Shown piece after piece: positions 53,201 to 59,128 of a stretch of DNA of 64,000 nt. The DNA is from Pisaster brevispinus (Eukaryota; Echinodermata; Asteroidea; Forcipulatida; Asteriidae). Each line of letters starts with the position of its first letter. Within the stretch, counting starts at the first letter, position 1. The stretch is from assembly GCA_023634235.1 (NCBI GenBank), contig JAMKCF010000012.1, positions 17,059,884-17,123,883 of the forward strand, written 5' to 3'. The notes below the pieces were generated by a model. It was not told where the DNA came from and ran no database searches. It saw only the letters and a program-made list of their open reading frames with translations. A program made the position numbers and the translations under genes.

Positions 53201-53895
53201 TCTTACTCACAAACCCACACTCTGACAACACCAGAACTTAGGTCCAGTGCACTGGACCACTCGGCCATGACACAACCCTCACCCCTTGTGACAATGGGGT
53301 GAGGTTTTTTTTGTTTTTGTGTGTGTTTTTTTAATTTTTATTTCATTTATTAATTCTGGTTGTGAAGCCAAGGACTCTCAGAAAAGCGAACTAAATCACT
53401 ATACTAGCCAAGAACTCAATGGAGAGAAGACAACAAAGGAAGTTTCAGTTTTAGACGTGGGAGGAAAACCCCAGAGAATTATTCCAGGGAAAGACATCTC
53501 TACACCAACCTAACCACCTGATCAATGTGTGATCTTTTCTAGTCCTTTTTTTTCCTGTGACCTTTACAGGAGAATGTTCCCTCCCAGAACGACCTGACCA
53601 AGAAGACGTCCGTGACGGGTCTGCAGTCCTTCAAAGATATGTACGAGCAGATTCCTGCCAAGCTGTCCAAGACCATGTCCAAGAATCTCAGCATTCCCAT
53701 CGCGTTTGTTTGTCTGCTGCATCTCGCTAATGAAAAGGTAAATTTAAGACGAATATAAACAATAACAAATTTAAATATAATTTGTTTAAGTGTAAAGTAC
53801 ATAAATTTTCCTTTAAATTTCTTTTACTGCTCCTCTTTATACAGAGCTTGAAGATCATCACGAACAATGAAGACCTTGTCATCACCCAGGATTGA
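40985..53895 (+). CDS. NCAPH: NCAPH, condensin I complex subunit 2 (kleisin), 17 coding exons
   Basis: The joined exons give 724 residues in one frame; vertebrate NCAPH is about 741. NCAPH is the kleisin that bridges SMC2 (N-terminal helices) and SMC4 (C-terminal winged helix) and carries the HEAT subunits NCAPD2 and NCAPG, closing the ring that compacts mitotic chromosomes. Seen: [11 protein letters not shown] (103-113) and [12 protein letters not shown] (118-129) in the N-terminal SMC2-binding region; [20 protein letters not shown] (230-249); [20 protein letters not shown] (430-449); [14 protein letters not shown] (549-562) before an acidic run; [20 protein letters not shown] near 618; and [18 protein letters not shown] (691-708) in the winged helix. 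The start is the first ATG after the acceptor at 40982. A serine-rich N-terminus has candidate SP/TP phosphosites. A poly(A) signal is at 54620. Confidence 0.95.
41355..41610 (-). mobile_element. tRNA-derived SINE, antisense
   Basis: The minus strand carries GCAGAGTGTGGGTTCGATACC and ACACTTGTGCCCGTGAGCAA, a diverged relative of the SINE at 7662-8095. It lies in NCAPH intron. Confidence 0.55.
41625..41790 (-). mobile_element. Dispersed repeat H, copy 2 (antisense)
   Basis: The minus strand contains GACTCTGTTGCAACTGCTAG then GGTCGAAACATCG, and TTAGCTGTTGCAAACTCC, as in the other H copies. Confidence 0.45.
42165..42390 (+). repeat. Dispersed repeat G, copy 2
   Basis: AATCATAAAAATTCAGGAAC, TTTACACCATTTTAAAT and GAGTGGATCACAAAACTAAA parallel 18755-19000. 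Confidence 0.55.
42513..42597 (+). CDS. NCAPH: NCAPH coding exon 2
   Basis: Acceptor TTTAATGTTCAACAG, donor AAT|GTAAGT, phase 2 in and 0 out. Encodes residues 85-113 ending [11 protein letters not shown]. Confidence 0.94.
43030..43122 (+). CDS. NCAPH: NCAPH coding exon 3
   Basis: Acceptor GAATCCCACTACAG, donor CAG|GTAGGT, 31 codons. Encodes [19 protein letters not shown]. Confidence 0.95.
43285..43690 (+). mobile_element. Family F element interrupted by SINE sequence
   Basis: GAAGGTAGGATCACAGATTG then GGTAAATACGC (43285-43313) and TTGGTGAGAAGCAGTGCAGT...GAAAGGATTCCCT (43620-43675) are consecutive parts of family F, split by SINE DNA at about 43365-43612. It lies in NCAPH intron 3. Confidence 0.55.
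43365..43612 (+). mobile_element. Head-to-head tRNA-derived SINE pair
   Basis: The sense copy has box A TGGTCTAGTGGTAAGAC and box B GGGTTCGAATCGC, ending in ACACATCGGTGTAAGGGAAA. Immediately upstream, 43365-43430 contains the inverse of that tail (TTTCCCTTATACCGATGTGT), so a truncated antisense copy abuts it. A tail fragment also occurs at about 55240-55290. Confidence 0.65.
43704..43821 (+). CDS. NCAPH: NCAPH coding exon 4
   Basis: Acceptor TTTACTCATAATAG, donor AAAG|GTGACT, phase 0 in and 1 out. Encodes [20 protein letters not shown] and [10 protein letters not shown]. Confidence 0.94.
44036..44243. mobile_element. MITE family A, copy 3
   Basis: CTGGGCCCAATTTCATAAAG at the left and GAAATGAAATTGGGACC at the right, with TGCTTAGCAAATTTCTTTAC inside. 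It lies in NCAPH intron 4. Confidence 0.65.
44769..44833 (+). CDS. NCAPH: NCAPH coding exon 5
   Basis: Acceptor TTTTTTTCCACACAG, donor AAG|GTATTT, phase 1 in and 0 out. A polar linker ([20 protein letters not shown]) with little family signal; kept because it restores frame between exons 4 and 6. Confidence 0.85.
45801..45872 (+). CDS. NCAPH: NCAPH coding exon 6
   Basis: Acceptor TTTTTTGTTGCGAACAG, donor GAG|GTACGT, 24 codons: [20 protein letters not shown], matching the family RTIEQNINNLNVS-type segment. Confidence 0.93.
46615..46813 (+). CDS. NCAPH: NCAPH coding exon 7
   Basis: Acceptor CTATTTTGAACCTCTTAG, donor AAAG|GTAAGA, phase 0 in and 1 out. Encodes [20 protein letters not shown] and [12 protein letters not shown]. 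Confidence 0.95.
47095..47495 (+). mobile_element. tRNA-Leu-type SINE, sense copy
   Basis: CTTGGCGGATAAGAGCACTG, AACTCAAGCTCCGGTGTTTC and GTGTTCGAATCC form a decayed tRNA head; the body CAAGACACTTAACCATTATT and tail AAAGCGCTATAACAAAG match 7662-8095. It lies in NCAPH intron 7. Confidence 0.75.
47546..47634 (+). CDS. NCAPH: NCAPH coding exon 8
   Basis: Acceptor CTCCTTTTGTTTTTAG, donor CAG|GTAGTT, phase 1 in and 0 out. Encodes [20 protein letters not shown], matching the family ICPSLAGFQFTQWD-type motif. Confidence 0.95.
47850..48060 (+). mobile_element. Another tRNA-derived SINE fragment
   Basis: GGGTTGGTGTAGTGGTGTCT (box A-like), CTCGTTTCGAATCACACC (box B-like) and a following body with TGGATTGGGTTTTCAGTCGC. 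A different family from 7662-8095. Confidence 0.45.
48613..48866 (+). CDS. NCAPH: NCAPH coding exon 9
   Basis: Acceptor TATTGTTTTTCCAAAG, donor GCGG|GTGAGT, phase 0 in and 2 out. Encodes [16 protein letters not shown] then an acidic, glycine-rich stretch ([20 protein letters not shown]), the disordered middle of the kleisin. Confidence 0.94.
48907..49203 (-). other. Open frame of unknown origin antisense in NCAPH intron 9
   Basis: A 98-codon open frame on the minus strand starting only from TTG, with a fairly ordinary amino-acid mix ([40 protein letters not shown]). No family is recognised and no splice context was established. It could be a retroelement scrap or chance. Confidence 0.15.
49363..49499 (+). 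CDS. NCAPH: NCAPH coding exon 10
   Basis: Acceptor CACCACTCTACACAG, donor AAAAG|GTAGGC, phase 2 in and 1 out. Carries the hallmark EYSYF...[11 protein letters not shown]. Confidence 0.96.
50302..50405 (+). CDS. NCAPH: NCAPH coding exon 11
   Basis: Acceptor TTTGTTTCCTTCGACAG, donor AAA|GTAAGA, phase 1 in and 0 out. Encodes a lysine-rich run then [15 protein letters not shown]. Confidence 0.95.
50545..50620 (+). mobile_element. Dispersed repeat H, copy 3
   Basis: GTGTTGTCATTTAGCCTCTG, GACTCTGCTAGGGTCGAAAC and ATCAG, nearly identical in order to 13455-13500. It lies in NCAPH intron 11. Confidence 0.55.
50853..50975 (+). CDS. NCAPH: NCAPH coding exon 12
   Basis: Acceptor ATGATTCCTTTCTAG, donor GTC|GTAAGT, 41 codons: [20 protein letters not shown] and [12 protein letters not shown]. 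Confidence 0.95.
51102..51203 (+). CDS. NCAPH: NCAPH coding exon 13
   Basis: Acceptor TTGTTTTTAAACACAG, donor GGG|GTAAGA, 34 codons, with [17 protein letters not shown]. Confidence 0.96.
51748..51900 (+). CDS. NCAPH: NCAPH coding exon 14
   Basis: Acceptor CTTCTTTTTGTTCCAG, donor AAG|GTAGGA, 51 codons. An acidic [13 protein letters not shown] run then [20 protein letters not shown]. Confidence 0.95.
52668..52775 (+). CDS. NCAPH: NCAPH coding exon 15
   Basis: Acceptor GATGGTCTTCCCCAG, 36 codons: [20 protein letters not shown] and MWDHLI. The donor is the weak AAG|GTCTGA; reading on gives Val then an immediate TGA, so intron retention would truncate the protein before the winged helix. Confidence 0.9.
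52795..53280 (-). mobile_element. Two antisense tRNA-type SINE fragments
   Basis: The minus strand shows GGGGGTTCGAATCCCGGTGG with ACACTTGTATTCTTAGGCAA (52900-53125) and GTCATGGCCGAGTGGTCCAG (about 53195-53275), both related to the tRNA-Leu SINE. They lie in NCAPH intron 15. Confidence 0.6.
53570..53737 (+). CDS. NCAPH: NCAPH coding exon 16, winged-helix core
   Basis: Acceptor CCTGTGACCTTTACAG, donor AAG|GTAAAT, 56 codons ending [18 protein letters not shown]. Confidence 0.96.
53845..53895 (+). CDS. NCAPH: NCAPH coding exon 17 and stop
   Basis: Acceptor GCTCCTCTTTATACAG; encodes [16 protein letters not shown] then TGA at 53893-53895, matching the family LKLEGTEDLSDVLV-type end. Confidence 0.94.
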   Translation, partial: SLKIITNNEDLVITQD

Positions 53896-53993
53896 CCTCT
53901 GAACTTCAGTGGATTGGATTTTCAGCGGGAGTGCGTAGCATCTGTTTCTTCATTCACTTGGACTGAATCGAAGAAGGAGAATTCGTTTCGTTT

Positions 53994-54181
53994 GGGCCAA
54001 ATTTCATAGAGCTGCTTAACCACAACAATTTACTCAGCAATTTGCTTACTGGAAAACAGATACCAACCAAAAATATCATGTCATGTGCACAGTTGTTGCA
54101 CAGTTCCCATTTTATTATTGCTTAGCAGAAATTTTTCAAGCAATATTTTATGCTTCAGCAGGCCTATGAAACTGGGCCCCG
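53994..54181. mobile_element. MITE family A inside the NCAPH 3' UTR, copy 4
   Basis: TGGGCCAAATTTCATAGAGC at the left and CCTATGAAACTGGGCCCC at the right, between the NCAPH stop codon and the poly(A) signal. If the poly(A) call is right, the mRNA carries this inverted repeat. Confidence 0.65.
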
Positions 54182-54619
54182 ATCGTGGTCATAACGGGAC
54201 CAAATCTTGTGCCGGTTTAATTTAAAGGAATGACACCCTTTTTAAGTAAAAGTATTGTACATAGATAAATCAATGTTTACTATTGTATTGGAAGAGTGCT
54301 GTAAATTGGCTTTTTAAAAATTTACTCGGTCTCGGTTTGCGTTTGCTTTTATTTTGCATGCAGTTTTACATCAGTGGCGCTCATCTCATAATGCAGGTGT
54401 TTGTTTGTTCGTGTCAAGTCCGACCCTCCAAATGATTAGAATCATTCAGAGATTTCTTACATGTGTTGGCGGCCGACTGGTTTAGAAAGCATCTTATAAC
54501 AAGGATTTCTATTTTTAACTGTGCGCAAGTTTTCACTGTGCTGTTTTTATGTTATTTTTTTATTTATTTCTTTATTTATTTTTTTCAATATTTGACTTAT
54601 AATGTTCGCCCAAAGGTTA

Positions 54620-54625
54620 AATAAA
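54620..54625 (+). terminator. NCAPH poly(A) signal AATAAA
   Basis: First AATAAA after the stop, about 725 nt downstream, preceded by a T-rich stretch. Confidence 0.55.
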
Positions 54626-54949
54626 TTGCTACGAATGTCATGTAGTTTCAATTACACTGAATACACAAACTGAGAGTTAACATTTGTATACTTTTTGCTT
54701 CTTTCTCAGTGCCATTCAGACTCGCTGCTGCAAGTAGCTTGCACCAATATGCCTATATTCAGCTGCAAAAGCTCTTGTGTTGTGTCGGACCCAGAGCCAG
54801 CTGCTTTTTGTTTTTGTTCGGACCAAAGGTGCCTCAAAAGTGAACTCGATCAGCTCTCAAGCCCTACACTAAGGTAAACCCGTACTAAAATGAGAAGCGG
54901 AAACATCCAAGAATAGTTTTAACATTAAAATGCCTCAATGGTTTGACCC

Positions 54950-55085
54950 CAGCAGAGTTTTTCACGAAGGCTAAAAGAATCTGCTAGGGTTGAAACATCA
55001 GGCTATTAACCAATTTTTTGCATTTATACCAAAGGTCCTTTGGGTTGGTAAATAGTTTGCAACAGCTAATTCTATTTTCTCACCA
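54950..55085 (+). mobile_element. Dispersed repeat H, copy 4
   Basis: AATCTGCTAGGGTTGAAACA then TCAG, followed by AAAGGTCCTTTGGGTTGGTA and TTGCAACAGCTAATTC. Confidence 0.55.
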
Positions 55086-55308
55086 TCCGAAGAACAATAC
55101 CCCAAGTGTCTTGCTCAAGACTAGCATGAGGACCAGCTAGACTGGCATTCCAACCCACACTCCGAGTACGGTGCGCATCTCCATTTTGGGGGATTTGAAA
55201 TCTTGCATACTGGAGGCACAATCTAATAGATTTGCATCGGAGATAAAGAATATTATTTGGTTTTACCTATACACTGATGTGTGTAAAGTTAATACTTTCC
55301 AGCATTCT

Positions 55309-56985
55309 TATCAATTTCGGGCCAAACATTGAACAAATCACAAGGGGTAAGTCCAGCATTTTTATCAGATTTTGACCAAATATTGAAAAAAAATTACAAG
55401 GGGTAAGTCCAGCATTTTTATCAAATTTCGGCCTAAAAAATTGAAAAAATCACAAGGGGTAAGTCCAGCATTTTTATCAAATTTCGGCCTAAAAAATCAC
55501 AAGGGGTAAGTCCAGCATTTTTATCAAATTTCGGCCAAAGAAATTGAAAAAATCACAAGGGGTAAGTCCAGCATTTTTATCAAATTTCGGCCAAAAAAAT
55601 TGAAAAAATCACAAGGGGTAAGTCCAGCATTTTTATCAAATTTCGGCCTAAAATATTGAAAAAATCACAAGGGGTAAGTCCAGCATTTTTATCAAATTTC
55701 GGCCTAAAAAAATGAAAAAATCACAAGGGGTAAGTCCAGCATTTTTATCAAATTTCGGCCTAAAAAATTGAAAAAATCACAAGGGGTAAGTCCAGCATTT
55801 TTATCAAATTTCGGCCTAAAAAATCACAAGGGGTAAGTCCAGCATTTTTATCAAATTTCGGCCTAAAAAATCACAAGGGGTAAGTCCAGCATTTTTATCA
55901 AATTTCGGCCTAAAATATTGAAAAAATCACAAGGTAAGTCCAGCATTTTTATTAAATTTCGGCCTAAAAAATTGAAAAAATCACAAGGGGTAAGTCCAGC
56001 ATTTTTATTAAATTTCGGCCTAAAAATATGAAAAAATCACAAGGGGTAAGTCCAGCATTTTTATCAAATTTCGGCCTAAAAAATTGAAAAAATCACAAGG
56101 GGTAAGTCCAGCATTTTTATCAAATTTCGGCCTAAAAAATTGAAAAAATCACAAGGGGTAAGTCCAGCATTTTTATCAAATTTTGGCCTAAAAAATCACA
56201 AGGGGTAAGTCCAGCATTTTTATTAAATTTCGGCCTAAAAATATGAAAAAATCACAAGGGGTAAGTCCAGCATTTTTATTAAATTTCGGCCTAAAAAATT
56301 GAAAAAATCACAAGGGGTAAGTCCAGCATTTTTATCAAATTTCGGCCTAAAAAATTGAAAAAATCACAAGGGGTAAGTCCAGCATTTTTATTAAATTTCG
56401 GCCTAAAAAATCACAAGGGGTAAGTCCAGCATTTTTATTAAATTTCGGCCTAAAAATATGAAAAAATCACAAGGGGTAAGTCCAGCATTTTTATTAAATT
56501 TCGGCCTAAAAAATTGAAAAAATCACAAGGGGTAAGTCCAGCATTTTTATCAAATTTCGGCCTAAAAAATTGAAAAAATCACAAGGGGTAAGTCCAGCAT
56601 TTTTATCAAATTTCGGCCTAAAAAAATGAAAAAATCACAAGGGGTAAGTCCAGCATTTTTATCAAATTTCGGCCTAAAAAATTGAAAAAATCACAAGGGG
56701 TAAGTCCAGCATTTTTATCAAATTTTGGCCTAAAAAATTGAAAAAATCACAAGGGGTAAGTCCAGCATTTTTATCAGATTTTGACCAAATATTGAAAAAA
56801 TCACAAGGGGTAAGTCCAGCATTTTTAATTAGAATTTGACCAAATATCGAAAAAATCACAAGGGGTAAGTCTAGCATTTTTATCAGATTTTGACCAAATA
56901 TTACAAGGGGTAAATACAGCATTATTTTTTTTATTTGTGCCAAATATTTAGCAAATCGCCAGGGATAAGTCCAGCATTTTATATC
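55309..56985. repeat. Tandem array, about 31 units of 46-57 bp
   Basis: The unit is AATCACAAGGGGTAAGTCCA then GCATTTTTATCAAATTTCGG and CCTAAAAAATTGAAAA. I count about 31 copies of the GTAAGTCCAGC core. Most units are 55-57 bp; a 46-47-bp variant lacks ATTGAAAA. Interior copies are nearly identical and both edges decay (TTTTGACCAAATATTG variants), the pattern of unequal crossing-over. Each plus-strand unit holds G|GTAAGT and each minus-strand unit holds GATTTTTTCAATTTTTTAG|G. It lies between the convergent 3' ends of NCAPH and WDR11. No coding function. Confidence 0.95.
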
Positions 56986-57019
56986 AAATTTTGGTTAAAT
57001 GTGATTTTAAATTGTGCAT

Positions 57020-57720
57020 GCTTGACCCTACAGGCGTGTGAAGCCTCCTGTAGATTGCAATAGGTTTTACTGACACTTGTATTGAACCTAACCAAGAATA
57101 ATTGCTTTATTTTGAGGAAAATTGATATTTACTAGGCTTCTTAATTCATGGCAGGAATTGCCGAAAAACAACTATGAATTTACAAGCGTACATGAGGCAT
57201 CACATGTCAAGCTCACAGCTTTTAAATCGCAAGCGTGTATGAGGCTTCACACGACCTACTTCTGACAGCTGATAAAGGGCGAGAAGCTGTTCCTGTCCTT
57301 GATTAATTTTTGGGTTTTTTTGTTCTCTATCGACATGGTACAGCGCATTGGGACTGTGTGTGTAATGCGCTTGATAAGAACGGTTTATTATTAGTTATTA
57401 TTATAATTCACACACGTTTGTAGGGTCAAGCATGTAAAATTCACAAGCGTACATGAGGCTTCACACAGGTGTAGGGTCAAGAATACACATAATTCCTGAC
57501 TATTAAGAGCATTGGAGGCTTAACCCGTCTCAAGCCTCATGTTTCAAGCTTACAGGAGGCTTCATCCGTGTGAAGCCTCATATTTCAAGCTTGCAGAAGA
57601 GTTTACACCTGGTTGTAGGGTCAAGCATACACGTATAATTCCCTAGGTATTTAACAAGCATACAGGAGGTTTCACCTGTGTATATTTATATACTTACAAT
57701 GCTTGTGAATATGAATCGTT
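57020..57720. repeat. Degenerate dyad-rich repeat with a LINE-like tail inside
   Basis: ATGAGGCTTCACAC and its inverse GTGTGAAGCCTCAT recur about eight times, with several GTAGGGTCAAGCAT/GAAT phrases. At about 57335-57400 a LINE/SINE 3' tail is inserted (CAGCGCATTGGGACTGTGTG ... AATGCGCTTGATAAGAACGG, then TTATTATTA). No gene is seen in 54626-58985. Confidence 0.5.
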
Positions 57721-58040
57721 TAAATACGTTTACCAAAAATTGATTGGATACTATTAACAACAGTTTTCCGGATAATTTCAGCAAAAATCAATTCAAATTC
57801 ATTAACACCAAAATGAATTCATGCATTTTCCCCCTAATCAATCAAAATGAGGACAGATCTTAAATCAATATAAATCTTAACACGTGGGTTTAAACAAGGT
57901 GAGTTGTCATCTAGGTCATTAACATTAATTAATTACTTGTTATTATATTACATCCAAATATAAATATTGACTCTATAACTGTACAACTTTTTACACACAC
58001 TTAGCAGCTCCAGCACTCAATACCTTCAGAAGTAATACAA

Positions 58041-58189
58041 GGCTCGATTTCACAAAGAGCTTAGATTGATCTTAGCTACGAGTCACTCTTAATTGCTAAG
58101 CAAAGTGTGATGTCACAATATAAACCACTATGGTGATACTGGCAACTCATCTTAAGATGAATCTTGGTACTTTGTGAAATCCAGCCGAG
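58041..58189. mobile_element. MITE family B
   Basis: Left GGCTCGATTTCACAAAGAGC and right GGTACTTTGTGAAATCCAGC then CGAG are inverted repeats around TTAGATTGATCTTAGC / CATCTTAAGATGAATC arms. Confidence 0.6.
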
Positions 58190-58696
58190 AACTCAAGTGT
58201 TTTGGGGTTCAGTTTAAGTCTGTTCACAGAAAAAACATCAATTCCTTGAGAGGAATCAATTTCAAATTCTCTAACTCAATCAGCCTTTTTGAGATATGAT
58301 GGACACTTTAGGAGTGAATTGTTTGGTTTGGTGTATGCAGACAAATTTACCCCAACCTAATAAAAAGTGTCATAGCATTCTGTCTACCACATCTCAAAAT
58401 GGCTCATGGGAGGGGGGGGGGGTGAGTGGGTGTGATGAAGGAGCAGAAGGAGGGAGTGGTGGATAGAGGTGGGATGTCATACACTCTGTCCTACCTTAAA
58501 AGCACTGACAAACAAACCAATACTTACAATAACTGCTTTGGTGGCCTTCAAATGGAATGAACAAAAGTCCCAAACTGAACTCATGACCTTCATCGTAGAG
58601 TTATATATATCAGAACTAGAGGGCATACAAAACCATGTGACAGAGTGTTTGACATGTACAGGTCAAATACTGATGGCTACTGCATTCTCCACACAT

Positions 58697-59010
58697 CAAT
58701 CAGCCTTCCATCCACGCTAGTTCCTGGTTCAACTTCTTTGTGAAACCTACTGGTATTACATAACCCACAACATCAGCCTTCCATCCACGCTAGTTCCTGG
58801 TTCAACCTTTGCGAAACCTACTGGTACTGCATTCTCCACACATCAGCCTTCCATCCACGCTAGTTCCTGGTTCAACTTCTTTGTGAAACCTACTGGTATT
58901 ACATAACCCACAACATCAGCCTTCCATCCACGCTAGTTCCTGGTTCAACCTTTGCGAAACCTACTGGTATTACATTCTCCACACATCAGCCTTCCATCCA
59001 CTCTAGTTCC
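58697..59010. repeat. Tandem copies of the WDR11 stop-codon segment
   Basis: The 10-mer CTTCCATCCA starts at 58705, 58778, 58848, 58921 and 58991, so spacings alternate 73, 70, 73, 70 bp. That is a two-monomer higher-order unit of 143 bp. The 58991 copy is the true end of the WDR11 coding region; the other four lie in its 3' flank and still read NQELAWMEG-stop on the minus strand. Confidence 0.9.
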
Positions 59011-59128
59011 TGGTTGACTTTCTGTGCCTTCTCTGCTGCCTTGTTACAGTAATACCCATAGGCTTTGCGATTGCCTAACGCCAAGAGGTAACGAGCATAC
59101 TCCAAGTAGACTTTCTCCAGAAGACTCC
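58986..59128 (-). CDS. WDR11: WDR11 last exon and stop
   Basis: Begins GG AGT CTT CTG GAG after an intron ending TCTCAT. Encodes SLLEKVYLEYARYLLALGNR to LEWMEG and TGA (58988-58986). This boundary keeps the alignment with vertebrate WDR11 free of gaps; the downstream AG (ATGGAG) would break the frame. Confidence 0.8.

Noticed and set aside
56674..56943. 89-codon repetitive hydrophobic frame on the minus strand
   Set aside because: It lies wholly inside the tandem array and shifts between frames as unit length changes.
55309..56985. CRISPR-like regular array
   Set aside because: There are no unique spacers: the whole unit repeats, units differ by an internal deletion, no cas genes are present, and the surroundings are animal genes. 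It is a minisatellite.
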